Below are positions 44,229-56,325 of a stretch of DNA of 64,000 nt, in pieces. Position numbers and translations under genes: made by a program. Origin of the DNA: Gnetum montanum (taxonomy: Eukaryota > Streptophyta > Gnetopsida > Gnetales > Gnetaceae); the NCBI GenBank assembly GCA_015680685.1, contig MNCI01000614.1, positions 277,898-341,897 on the forward strand, written 5' to 3'. Position 1 is the stretch's first letter. Each line of letters opens with the position of its first letter. The notes beneath the pieces were generated by a model. It saw nothing but the letters and a program-made list of their open reading frames with translations. It did no database searches and was not told the origin of the DNA.

Positions 44229-47200
44229 ATGAATTTCTACAGTGAAGGTCATAAATCTGCAAGGAGGGCAATGGATCCTAAGACTCATTTGGTGCTTGCG
44301 AAGGTTGAGGAGGTGAAAAAGGCTCTGAGACACGTGCCACAAGTGCGCGTTCCAGCACGAGAGAGCACACCGTTGACCCAGTAAGTTTTCATGCCTCCTT
44401 CGCTCTTTTTGTTTTGCACATTTTGTTGTTTTCTACTTTGATTTTGCATCCTATTTGTTTTGCTATCTGTGTTTTCTGTGGCCACGTTGTTTTAGCCTTT
44501 GGATTGCCATGGCCTCTTTTTTGGTCATGGCCGATGTGCAAAGGTGTTGTTGTAAGGCCGCTGGGACTGCTACCACTGTGGTTGTCATGCCTGCAGGGCT
44601 GGGGCAGTTTAAGTTGTTTGGCCTTGGCATGTCGTAACGTAAAACCCTTTGGAGGATTTGGTAATGTGTGATGCAGCATCGCGACGCATGTTTTGTTTGG
44701 GCATGTCGCCAATTGTTTTACTGCTACGCTGAGCTATTTGCATGTTTTCGCTATGCGAGGCTCTGACACCTTTGCTACACTATGTATGGGTAGAGGGTTA
44801 TACTATGCTATATTTATGGATAGCTAGATGCTGCTATGTTGTGTGTGTATTGTGTTCAAGTGTGATACCAACATTTGTTGATTGTATTGTGTAGGGTAGG
44901 GCCAAGGTCTAGGCTGATCGTTTTGGACCTTGGAGGGGTCTTGTGCTATGTGAGCAGACCTATGGCCAACGCTCCTCCTCCCCCGATACATGTGGGAGAT
45001 CGAGTGGTTTGGTTTAGGGCAGGGGCACGAGACTTCTTGCAATTCCTTCTCAACCACTTTAGTGTGATTGTTTGGTCTTCCTTAGACAAAACGTAGGCAT
45101 CCGGCATAATAGAGGCCATGCTGCTAGGGGCAAATCGGGGCATCCTGAGATACCTTTTCGACGAGGCAACCATGAGCAGGCAAGGAGGGGGATCCAGCCA
45201 ACACTCAACAGGGTTGAGGCATTTAGCCTAGATCTGGGACATGCCGGAATACCAGTGCTATCACCCGTACAACACATTATACCTTGCACGTCACATGGTG
45301 ATGCACTTTCAGAACTCACAGGGGACCATCTATTGTGCTGGTGGGTGAGTTTTGCATCTTTTCTTTGCTTTGTTGTGTGACGCTAGCTATACTTGGCCAA
45401 ATGCTAATAGTGTGTGTTTGTCACTAGGTTCTACATAGATGATGACGGGGTTCACAATCAACCAGATTTGCTGGCTATGACATAGCTAGCCCTACGGGAG
45501 TTTGCTTCTGCCAAGAGCCTACAGGTGGGCGTGATTGGTCAGTGTGGGGGAGAATACAATACTTACCCACGCATGCTCACCACTTTCTACAATCAATTTA
45601 GGATGAAGGGTTGGCTGGACAAGGAATGGAGAGAACCTTTCAAATAGATCACGCTTGAAGCCATTTTGGTGGATGAACTCCTGCTATTCCCATTACCATA
45701 TAGACTTGGTGGGTCAAAAGGCAGGCACCACATGCTCAAGTTTTTTTGTAGTCTTTGCATTCTCTACATTTTTAGGCTAAGTGTATTTTGGAAAAAATGT
45801 TGCAGGGGCAAAGAAGCCTCGTGAGGTGATGGTGGTAACCGCCAGGAGGCAAGGGACAAACATCTACTTTAAATACAGTGAAGTAGCGATGAGCTAGAGC
45901 TAGTTAGAACGAGGGGCCCTGGATTATTTGCTCGAGAAAGTTCAAAAGGTGGGGCTTATGGACCTGTTCATGGCTTCGAATCTGGACGTCTCTGCTATCG
46001 AGATGCTTTCCTTGGTCAAATCCTTCGCTAGGAAGGTGGGTCATTTTCGCACATACGTGCGGGGCATGCGGGTGGTTATTGACATTGATGACCAGCTGTT
46101 TGCAGATTTGTTTGGCATTCCTGCCGATGGTGCCCCTGTAGTGTCGAAGGGCAAACAAGAGTTGACCCTGCAGAAGTAGCATATTGAGGAGTGGTTGAGG
46201 CTCTCCAAGGAGCAAAAAGGGTTCCCCATGGAAAAGCTTAAGGATGGCCCTGCCATGGGGATATACCCAATCTTTTGTGCCCGCGCATTCCCTCAATTGC
46301 TCACCCAAGGGAAGGTCCTGGGGCTTAAGTAGGCCTGGGTAATATGGGAAGTCATGGAGGAGGAGGCCTGTTATAACTTGGTCAAATTCCTATGTAGTGG
46401 TTTGCAGGCTGAGATTTTCGGACTCCGTGAGCAAACAGAGTACCACTCTAACATACACTATGCCTTCTACATAGGCTATTTAAAGCACTTTGCAGAGTTC
46501 CCGGTGGTCCAGGAGGATGGAGTCTGGTCCATGCTAGAACGCGACCAGATTCCCAAGCTATGGATTCGGTAGGTCCTCTGAACTATGTAGGTCCAAGATC
46601 CTCTGGAAATGGTTGGGGAGTCATTGTCTGTAATGACTAAAGATCTAGCAGTTCGTAGCACTTGTGGCCAGGACAGTGTAGGAGAGACCCCCTTGTTATA
46701 GCTGGTAGTGTGATACAGGGTGAACATCTCATACCTAAGACTGTGCCCAAGGAGATGCGAAGGAAGAGACCTCCCCCAGCCAGGGAAAGCTCTCATGAAG
46801 AGGAGGGACAGAGACTATGGCTCAAGCTGCAGTGGATGCAACCCCCCATTGGTAAGCATCTTTTGTATAATTCTTATTTCGTTATAGTTTTCTATGCTAT
46901 GCTGTGCTAGGCGGTGTGGCATAGCATAGCACTTGTTTTGAACCAGCATGTTTTTAATTAACGTAAACATGCCTTTATTGCTTAGCAGAGGAAGAAGAAG
47001 ATGAAGAAGAAGGCGATGAGGAAGTGTCAGCCCTTAGGACAAGGGCGATGAATAAAGATGTGGAGGTCCCAGTTTTAGAGGAAAGGATCCCGGTCAGGAA
47101 TAATGGAGCTCCTGTCTCCAGGGCAGGGGCTCTTATCATTAGGAAGCCTCTTCCTACCAACGAAGAGGTTCCCTCCCAAAATAAAAAAGACATTGGTCTC

Positions 47201-48667
47201 TTGAAAGGAAAGGCACCAGTGCATGAGGAAGGGACTTGCATGGATATGGTAGGGCCCTCTGCTATGGCTACCATGGTTGTCTTATCTCGACAAGAAGAAA
47301 TACCGTGGCTGGACACTAGTGAGTTGGGCTCTGCATGTGCCTTATTGTAGTCCACTTTGGTTGTTGCTGACATGATTAATTATGTAACAGGTGTTACTAC
47401 TGACATTGCGGGACCTCCTTCGCTTCGTGCAGAGTCATGGGTCGATGTCCCTGACAAGTTTACGTTCGTGCAGGGACTTGTTGACGATATGATCATATGC
47501 CTTCAATAGGTGGACCCTCATGCAGGTAAGTATTAGCGTTAATTGTCCTTATGTTGCTATGCTGAGGATTTCAAGTTTGTTGATTATGCTATGCTAACGC
47601 GATTACTATGCTTCGTGTGCTAAACAGCCTCTCGACTCAAGTGGGACTCGGCACAACCTATGAAAGTTGGCGCGGTGTCCACACTCTCTCCTGATGTGAT
47701 CGAGGTATCTCGTCGCACGTTTGATGAGGCTTATAAGTGTGTCTTGCACTCTGCACGCTCTCTGTGGGAATGTAGACGCACCAATGAGGACTTGTGGAAA
47801 TGGGTCCAAAGGGCTAAGTAGAGAGAGGTCGACCTGGATGCCGAGGTGGAGAATCTTAGGTCGAGGAATGCTTTTCTTAGAAATTGCAACCTTGACCCAT
47901 TCAACTGCAAGAGGGCTATAGACGACTACGCCAAGTTTTGGACCGTTGTTTATCAGAACATTGAATCCACCTGCGAGATAGTCGAATAGCAAAGGCAGAT
48001 GGACTTGCTGACCTAGAAATGCCAATACATGAACGACATTAGTGCTAAGGTCTTCGAATGGGGGAAAATCCAGAGAGACCATAAACATATGTTCAAGCTG
48101 GAGAATGAGACCCATCGAAAACTATACAGATACATTGCTGTGGAGGCATTCATGTACGAAGAATTCGTGAAGGCCATCGGTGCTTCTGAGGCCTATGCTA
48201 AGTTTAAAGAGTAGGTGGAGGTCACAGAATCTCCTAACTTGAGGGTGAACCTTCCTACAGGAGAGATTGCAACCACTTTCCTTTCCCTGGAACCTCTAAC
48301 ATGGATGACCAAGGAAAGGGAGAAGGTAGCTGCAGCGAATACTGAACCTAGAGATGGGCGTTGGATGGATATTTTGATAGAGGAGATTTTGCATCACCTT
48401 AGGCTTGGTCTAGACCAGATACCCCTTGAGACTAGCGCAGGCTCCTGTCAAGTTAGTCACTTTCATGTTATGTTATAGCTTGTGTTTATCACATTTGTTA
48501 TTCTAGCTAACTACTTCATTCTTGCGGTGCATGCTCTAGATGAGGGTACAAGACCTGCGGGGAGAGGGAATGCAAGATCGGTAGAAGGAAATGCAGGAGT
48601 AGGTGATGCACAAGTAGATGAAGCGGAGGCAAACGATGAAGGCATTGCAAACGGAAACAACCCATGA
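44229..48667 (+). pseudogene. Antisense multi-exon gene of element C with HAD/NIF-phosphatase-like exon
   Basis: Exons: 44229-44380, 44895-45344, 45428-45708, 45806-46851, 46989-47318, 47391-47525, 47628-48451, 48540-48667. Phases agree through the first three junctions (2, 2, 1). Exon 2 is a 450-nt frame with two stops. It reads LIVLDLGGVL (44914-44943), then VVWFRAGARDFLQFL, SVIVWSS and IWDMPEYQCYHPYNTL; exon 3 opens with FYIDDDGVH. This is the order of motifs in plant NLI-interacting-factor/FCP1-like HAD phosphatases (DxDx; RPG..FL..; VWSS; NTL.IDD). The second catalytic Asp and the IDD pair after NTL are not in place, so it would be a pseudo-enzyme. Exon 4: VVIDIDDQLFADLFGIPADG and YPIFCARAFPQLL. 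Exon 5 starts with an acidic run. Exon 7: coiled coil with SLWECRRTNEDLW. At least six stops, so not functional now. Confidence 0.78.
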
Positions 48668-48794
48668 CAGAAAATTTTTTTTTGAGAATTTTGCAACATT
48701 GCTGATAGGTGAAAAAAATGAAATGAAAAACTTCAGAAAGGAAATCGATTTTTGTGTTAACTTGTGTACTATGTAAATTTTTCATGCTTTCATA

Positions 48795-48950
48795 TGCTAG
48801 TTTTAGGCCACCTTGGGCCATTGCTAGTTTTGGGCCATCTTGAGCCGTTGCGTGACAAATTAAAGTGTCAAGCGATAATGTCGATTTTAGTTCATGAATA
48901 AAGTAATAAGGCAGCAATGCTAGTTTTAGGCCATTCTAGGCCTTAGCATA
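48795..48950 (+). repeat. TAGTTTTAGGCCAnnnTGGGCC repeats in C
   Basis: Three scattered units (first two near 48797 and 48824, period 27 bp; a third near 48920). They are the counterpart of the ten-unit array of B at 35497-35783, so the copy number differs greatly between sister elements. Confidence 0.75.
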
Positions 48951-49004
48951 GCATGCCGAACGGTCGACATACTAACAAGGTAAGGAAACAATGAATGTAC
49001 AAGG

Positions 49005-49771
49005 ATCGGGATCGGGCAGGAAGCCGTAGGGCGGCTACGCTATGCGTAGTTGCTTCTTGACCCATAGCGGGTTGATTGGAACATAAGGTTGAGGTGTTTC
49101 ACCAGGGCCCCCATTCATGTCATTGTCCTTCACTTGGAAGGGCAACTCAACCCATGCATTTTTGATTTGAGGGTCGGTTCACTGGACCGATCCTTCCATT
49201 TCATGATTAATGCATGCACGAATAGGTGCTTCGTCCTCAGAGGTTATAACTTCTGAACCTTGTTCCATGCCTACGTTGCTGATTGCTTGCATTACCACTT
49301 CGTCATCATGGATTACCACCTCTCTACCTGCATATGGTAAGTGGATTTCCTGGTGTATAGGTGAGGAGATAGCCCTGAGTTGCACTAACCATGATCTCCC
49401 AAAGATCAGGTTAAACCCAGGCATTTCTTTGACTACGATGAACGTTGTGTCTATGGGCAACTGGTCCCCTACTATGAAGTTTATGTGAATCGTGCCCTTC
49501 ACTAGCACGCATGCCCCATTGAATGACCTTAGACACAATGTCATTGTTGGTTTGATCTGGTCGACTAAACCCAACTTGTCCACAATAGGGAAGGGAATGA
49601 CGTTTGTGGTAGCCCCATCATCAATGTGTACCCTCTGGATCTGGCGTTGGCCGACTTGAATTATGATAAAGAGAGGCATGTAGACACTTGACCTCCTTCA
49701 GGATCCTCCTTAATGGCGTCGTTACTAAAAATTAATTGAGGTGTTGTAGACTCCGCGGGTACAGAGGGAAG
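49005..49771 (-). pseudogene. Protease region of element C, cut by element D
   Basis: VHIDDGATTNVIPFPIVDKL, NLIFGRSWL, IHQEIHLPYAGREVV, then ELPFQVKDNDMN and VKKQLRIA, as in B. Upstream codons (QLIFSNDAIKEDP) align with B up to about 49771. The sequence then switches to the LTR of D. One stop separates the tail. Confidence 0.8.
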
Positions 49772-51469
49772 TGAAACACCACAAAGATTTGGACCCTGCA
49801 CTTTCAGACAAGAATCAAGCTAAGTCATGATGCTTCCCAGCATGACTGAAACTTGCAAATTTTATAAATAGCATCAAAATGAGTTAAATAAAGCAACTAA
49901 AAGTTCCCTGAGATTCATTAGAGACTACATCAACATCTGGCAACAAGGATTGCAAATTTCAAACTTAAAACACTTAGTTTTGACTAAATATACTTCTTGC
50001 ACATAGGCCTGCACGCTTAGCGTGCAGTAACTATTGAGTTCCAAAAACTTCTCCAAATAGGCCAGAATTGAAGGTCTAGACCACCCAAGACCTTCCCCAA
50101 AGTCCCCAGTAGCTCTCAGGATCTTGAAAATCATGTTTTGGGCTCCAAGTGATGGTTTTTCATGCCTACACGCTAGCTTGCACGCCCAACGTGTACCATC
50201 ATAGACAGATCAAAACAGGCATTTAGACCATGGTATTTATAGGAAATCAACTCCTAGAGGTAGGGAAACCATCAGGCATCATCCTAGGCTCCCACAAATC
50301 AAGTTTTGACCTTGAAAAGTGGCAGTTTCATGCCTATACACTAGCCTGCAAGCCCAGCATGCAGCCTAGTATGAACCACTTTGAATAAGGATGATTGGGC
50401 ATTTTAGGTAAGATTTTGACATGGAGTCAATCCTCAAGGCATGGTCAATGAATCTACAAGTCCAAAGGCTTCAGAGACATGAATTTTTGGCATCAGAAAG
50501 GTCACTTGTAGCCTTGCATGCTCAGCATGCACGCCCGGCGTACAGCACAGTGTGCACACTAGAAACGTGCCCAAAATTGACAAGCAACATCTTCAAGACA
50601 TTAGACATCTTGATCCATGCTAAAAACTAGCATCATAGGTTGAAATTTGGTCAGAAATTCTTCATGCTTGTCCACACGCTGTCCAGTGTGTGGGGCGTAT
50701 ACACCCAGTGTGTACAAGCTGGCATGCTGCACACTTGTAAAGCTTCATTCTTTTGCATCCGGTCGATGCTCCACATGTCACCCGATCTGAAATTCCATCA
50801 TCCCACAGCCAATCATCCCATTTCAAATACGAATTTAATGCCCAAACTTGTACAAAAACTTGGATTTTTGATTAGATCAGGGTTCGAAAATTGAAGAATT
50901 TGGGAAAAAATTTGGAGAATCCACATTGAGAACATTGAGAACACCCACTCTGAACGCTGGACTTCTACCCTACACACTGAGCATATAGCCTTCACGCTGT
51001 GCCTACAGCCCAAACCAGCAATACCATCACCCCTTCGCATCCACTGGGGCTCTTCGTCTGCCTTATGTCAGATCCACAACTGCGTCTAGACCATTGCATT
51101 GTAATTTTCATTATGCAATAATATTGCTACATTTTTTTGGCCAAGATTTGTTATGGTTCTCATTTGTTCTTGCATTTTTGGCTAAGATTTGTTATAGTTT
51201 TCGTTCGTTCTTGTTTACCGCTTATTTACATTCCTGCATGTTTGCATTCTGGTTTACATTTATTACATTGTTTACATATAACCCAGCGTATTATGCATTG
51301 GCATACGTTCGGGGAAATCCTTGTCTGATCTGCGTGCGGATCATCCAAGGTACTTTACCTTCGTTAGTTCCAATTCACCCTCAAGTGAAGGTAGGGTCTT
51401 CTATGCTTGTTGTGGATCTTTTGGTGCCTTTTTCTTTCCAGCTGGACATCGATGATTCCAGATAGTACA
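49772..51469 (+). repeat. 5' LTR of element D
   Basis: 1,698 bp, from TGAAACACCA to ATAGTACA, about the same length as in C. It is rich in degenerate words such as TGCACGCT and AGCGTGCA. A perfect palindrome lies at 50009-50027 (CTGCACGCT/AGCGTGCAG around one base). A possible TATA box TTTATAAATAGC lies at about 49861, close to the LTR start. Confidence 0.78.
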
Positions 51470-51474
51470 GAAAA

Positions 51475-51492
51475 TGGTGCTAGAAGGAGGGC
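51475..51492 (+). other. Primer binding site of element D
   Basis: TGGTGCTAGAAGGAGGGC starts five bases after the LTR. It is a TGG-type site of the kind seen in other Tat elements (TGGCGCTAGAAGGAGGG). I do not assign the tRNA with confidence. It differs from the tRNA-Asp site of A and E. Confidence 0.6.
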
Positions 51493-51903
51493 CTCTCGTT
51501 GCTTAAATCTACTCTGATCCACTATTCAAATCTTTCAAATCTGCACCCTGTTCAGCCAGATCTACTACAATCTTAGCGTGTATACGCTGTTTGGCCTATA
51601 CGCTATTTTGCTTGCTTTCCACTCTGTCTGTATGCTGCTTGTTCACCCTGTACGCTAGTTGTTGAAGCCTGTACACTGGGATTCAGTTCATATGTTGTGT
51701 GGATAGGCTGCACGCTTCTAGACTTAGGTGTACACTGTGTAGATAGGTTGCATGCTGCCAGACTTAGGTGTACGCTATGTAGATAGGCTACACGCTGCGG
51801 GTGTATGCTAACAAGTATACCCATTTCATATTTGGCCAAATTATCACCTATACAGGCTGACACTATCTACCATCTACTTTGTTACACTTACAACCTTTTC
51901 ATC
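51493..51903 (+). repeat. Leader of element D with about 40-bp tandem repeat
   Basis: 51690-51800 contains about 2.7 copies of a unit like AGATAGGYTGCAYGCTGC followed by AGACTTAGGTGTACRCTRTGT. The unit uses the same ACGCT/AGCGT words as the LTR. Confidence 0.65.
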
Positions 51904-53756
51904 ATGAATACCGCTAACACCAATGTTTCAACTAAGTCCACTCCAGACATCATTGGCCCCACGACAATGCCGATACCCATCGTGAAATCCATAGGGGCCC
52001 ACGATGAGGTCAACCCCTAGGGGGGACCTTGCCAATCTCTCAGAATACAAGGGAAGAATCCATCATTCAACGTCATAACACAAGAACAGTACAATTTTAT
52101 ATGTATAAAGATCCAAGCTAGCTTGGCAATAGATCAAACTGAACAGGAGGCTAAGAAATAGTATGAACTTGTCAATAAGGGAGGACATGAGTTCATCCCC
52201 TCCCCATATGACATCATCCCTCTCCCAGAGCACTACTCTGAGCTCATCTCATAGCTCCTCCTATCAAGGAGTCAGATGCTAGACCAATCCATGCCGAATC
52301 CTCAATTAGAAGAGGAGGATGACTTTGTGGCTCAGTCCGAACATGAGGATTCGTACCATACTCTCAGTCCACATACTTACACAAACCCGCTATTCCACCC
52401 TTTCTTAGGGGAGACTATGTCCCTTCATTCATTTAAAACCACTCAACCACATGTGCCTCAACAGGAAGCATCCACTCTTATTCCTACTCTCCCCATGACC
52501 GATACCCGATTCAATATATCCATCCCAACTATTCCTCCAGTCACTACGTTACCTCCCCTCTTACAAGTACAACCCCAACAACACCCCCCTCAAAATAATG
52601 TAGGAGTGACCTTCCCACCCCAAGTGATTGGGATGCCGTCTGTCATACCCGCTTCTACATCCACTCACTATATACCACGAATTCAAACCCAAGGGGCACC
52701 TTCACCACTTCAACTCAACAAGTCCAGGGTGTTCCTTCACAAATCATGATTGGACAGTGGGCCATGACTAGCATGCAAGCACATCGACCCCCTCATTACA
52801 ACATACCGCCTCCTACAATTCCACCCATGAACATCCCTCAAGTACCACAGCAACAACAACAACAACCCTTTCCTTATAGTATGCCACCCTTAATAGCACC
52901 TACCATGAATATTCCTCAAGTGCAACCTCCGACCACTTAACTCTCCTCTTTCCCGCACACCGTACAACAATCTAACTTTCATACTGCACAACATAATCCA
53001 CCTGCCATGTCACTTGGTGCCCAGGATTGGGACGAAGCTAAAAAGTTGATGTAAGAACTCACTAATGAGGTAAAACGCCTCAAAAAAGTGAACAACAAAG
53101 AGCTTAAAGTATTATACTTTCACCAAGATGATCCTATTAGCTCTTCAGTACCACCGCTAACCCTGCCCAAAGGAGTTTCTTTGCCTCAACTAACCAAATA
53201 CAATGGGGAAGGGGACCCCAACGCCCATTTGGTCACGTTTAGACTAGAATGTTTACTACTTCAGGCATGGCCCCATGCAATCTTATGTGTTTTCACCATG
53301 TCCCTCACTGGGAGAGCTTTAGACTGGTACCGAGCCTTGCCTCGTAACTCCATATCCTCTTTGAAGGATCTCCTACACCAGTTCGTTACCAAGTTTAAAT
53401 AGAACCTAAAACCTGAAGCAACCCTGGACAGTCTGATACAAGTAAAACAAGCACCGCTTGAACCTATACAAAAATTTATTCAGAGATGGAGTGCTGTGCT
53501 AAATGAACTTCATGAACCAATCCCTAAAACATACTTACTCACCATCCTAAAGGGAGCTGTAAATGATTTCGTGAAATCTAAACTGTACTATTTGAATGCG
53601 TGCACTCTAAGCCAAGCTTTCATGCAAATAAAGAACATAGAAGAGGCAGCCCAAAATAGCCATGACCTTGCTTACTTAGCCTTTAAAAATCAACACACTA
53701 AAAAAGACAAAGAAAAGGCTAAGGCAACAGTAGCAGTAGTAGCAGAAACTCAATAG
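51904..53756 (+). pseudogene. Gag of element D
   Basis: Starts ATGAATACCGCTAAC. The N-terminal part is Pro/Gln-rich with stops (52018, 52251), and a frameshift occurs at about 52740. The capsid domain (53160-53700) shows LPKGVSLPQLTKYNGEGDP, the MSLTGRALDWYRALP helix and FIQRWSAVLNELHEPIP, typical of the retrotransposon gag family. There is a stop at 53401-53403. The order and length suit Tat gag. Confidence 0.82.
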
Positions 53757-54018
53757 ACAAGTATGAGACAACAAGGCAAACCACCCACCGCCCCTACTGG
53801 CTATACTAGCCCTGCCCCTTGCTACTACACCTGGACCATCCACATCACAAAATGCTACACAGAGTCATGTAAGAAATTTTGAGAGGAGAAACCCCTCTCA
53901 ATACACACCATTGCCCATGAAACCTTCATAATTATTTGACCAACTCTTGAGGGCTGGGCTAATGAAACATAAACAATTGTCCCTCGCGAAAATTCAAAGA
54001 CATGATTGATTCTGTGAA

Positions 54019-56022
54019 TTGGTTGAGAACCCAAACTTGGTGACACCGGATGTGCCCACAGTTCCAAGAGGCTTTAGACTAGACCATTTTTGTGAGTACC
54101 ACCAGTGTAATGGGCATGGCACTGATTATTATTTCACCTTGAAACAAGATATTCAACGAATGATTGATGGAGGTGAAATCACTTTTGATGAGGCCAACCC
54201 GGTCAAACCACAAAACCAGTCCATGGGCATATATAAAGATCCCCTAAACACTAAAGAAGCACCATATACAATTAACACCATCGATGTAGATAATAGCTAT
54301 GAAACACCAAAGAACCCCTTCGTAGTTCGTGTTTCCCCTATGGCACTAACATCACCTCAACCTTCATATCTCTCACACGATCCTCCTACCCAACAAACAC
54401 CATTGGCCATCTGAGTACCTCCCGTGGTGGCAACAACACAGATACCACCCCAAACCAAACCATTTATTGTTCATATGCCCCATGCTGATACAACTACTAG
54501 TGTGACACCATCAAACTAGCCCACTCCCTTCGTGGTCCAGGTGCCACTGACAGTTGTTATGACAGAGGCACCAACTGCAAATCGTCCAACCCCGTTTGTC
54601 GTCAAGGTGCCTAGATAGCCTGATACTCCTCAGACACAAGCCTGTCCTGCCCTATTCATCGTTTGAGTCTTGAAATAATCCCATACTCTGATCCCAAATG
54701 TTCCCACACAACCCACACGAGAACGCCTGGTAGATAGGCTCACCAGGGAATGTTTGGAGAAGGAACATTCAGTGAAGGAATGCCAATGCCTCACACTGGG
54801 GCCCCCGAAACCAACTCCATTAAGCACAATACCTATGGTTCCCTTTGACAATGATCCAGGAATGAGTTACAAAGAGGAAAAATCAAGAATGAAACATATA
54901 TCAAACCCAACAATCATGAAAAATAACGTGAAAGTTACCCCATGTGAGATACGACTGTTAGGTCCAATGGATCAAGTAGCCATGGACAAGATTATACCCA
55001 ATGATAAGGACCATGCTAACACTCTAACATAGGTTACAAAAGCCCTTAAATAAAAGAATACATCATTAAGCTTGTACGACCTCATATTGGCTTCACCAGT
55101 TCATCGTGAAGCCTTAGTACAAATGTTGACATCGATCCCAGTTAGCAAAAACCTACCTGCAAACGAACCCTCTATACACATGGTAATGTCTACACGACAA
55201 GGATCTGAAAATCAATCATTGGGATTTCACCCTGAAAACATTAAGATTGATGAGAAAACTGAAAATGTCACCCACAAACCCATGTTTATAACCATACGAG
55301 TCAATCAGTTCCAAATACATCGAGTACATGTAGATGATGGAGCAGCCACAAACGTGGTACCTTATCCCGTCATTGAATAGTTAGGGCTTACAGAATTAAT
55401 TAAACTGACATCTAAGACCTGTATGAAGTCATTTAATGGTTCATGAGTAGTGGTCAAAGGTACATCGACCTTGGGTTTCATAGCAGGGGATCGATTCCCC
55501 ACATTCGCAGACTTCGTGGTTATTGATGAGATGCCTGGTTTTAACCTAATCTTGGGATGACCTTGGTTAGCCCAGTTAAAAGTAGTGTCTTCCCCCATTC
55601 ATCAAGAGATTCACTTACCCTACAAGGGGGGTGAAATCATTATCCATGGGGATGCTACTACATCCACCATCTCATCTCACACGGAGGCAAATCAAGGCTC
55701 TGAAGTTAAATTTGAGGAGCCTGAACAAGAGGACACGCCACATGAGCATAATCTCGAGAGAATTTCCAAAAAGTCCATACTGAAAGAAACAAACAAAACC
55801 CAAAGTGATGACCGACCCATAAAATATGACCTCTCAAAAACCAAGGAAACACCACCTAACCCAGAAACGTCCAAGGATACTAACTCAGAGCTTACTTCGT
55901 CAGACGTCTCCTGGTCAGAGCTACCATTCAACATAATTAGTGAAGGAGATGCCGAGTATCAGATCACACCCATTAAACCCACTCCTAACATAAAAATGAA
56001 AAAGAAATCAAAAAGTTACTAA
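54019..56022 (+). pseudogene. Gag C-terminus and protease of element D
   Basis: VPRGFRLDHFCEYHQCNGHG is the zinc-binding-like motif (its last Cys is Tyr: TDYY), followed by the Pro-rich linker. The protease has HRVHVDDGAATNVVPYPVIE, FNLILG, IHQEIHLPYKGGE, then a long acidic tail (EPEQEDTPHEHNLE) ending at a stop at 56020. Stops at 54412, 55030, 55378, 55445 and 55558 break it, the last inside the ILGxPWL motif. All are in one frame. Confidence 0.82.
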
Positions 56023-56039
56023 AGAATTAACACACTACA

Positions 56040-56325
56040 TCAGTCCGCAATGACGTTAAACTACAATCATCCGAAATGATGATAAACTATGCAAGTTTGG
56101 GACGACGTTAAACTATCACATGTCCACAATGACATAAAACTAGCCATGGTCAGAAATGGCCAGTTTACATCAAAACCCATTGTATCAATTGATATCCCTC
56201 CTATTTATTAGCGGCCCAAAATGGCTTTAAACTAGAACGATCATGCTGCAGTCCGTCATGACTTTAAACTGACACTGACACACACATGTAATTATGGCCC
56301 GAAATGGCCTTAAACTAGAGTGAGT
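56040..56325 (-). repeat. Hairpin-unit repeats of element D
   Basis: On the minus strand, TAGTTTAACGTC..GCGGA-type and TAGTTTAAGGCCATTTCGGGCC-type units, mixed in one array. Relative to the element they have the same orientation as in B and C (forward for the antisense gene), at the same joint between protease and antisense gene. Confidence 0.75.

Larger units (their letters stand above)
37596..49771 (-). mobile_element. Element C: Tat-lineage element nested in B, 5' end missing
   Basis: Same order as B: protease, antisense gene, RT, RNase H, aRNase H, integrase (core deleted), 3' UTR with minisatellite, polypurine tract, LTR. It is clearly related to B but diverged, so it is a separate insertion and not a duplication. 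It ends within the protease-upstream region at 49771, where the LTR of D begins. Confidence 0.85.

Noticed and set aside
44389-44712. Minus- and plus-strand ORFs in the first intron of the C antisense gene
   Set aside because: They lie between matching splice sites of exons 1 and 2 and are not conserved in B.
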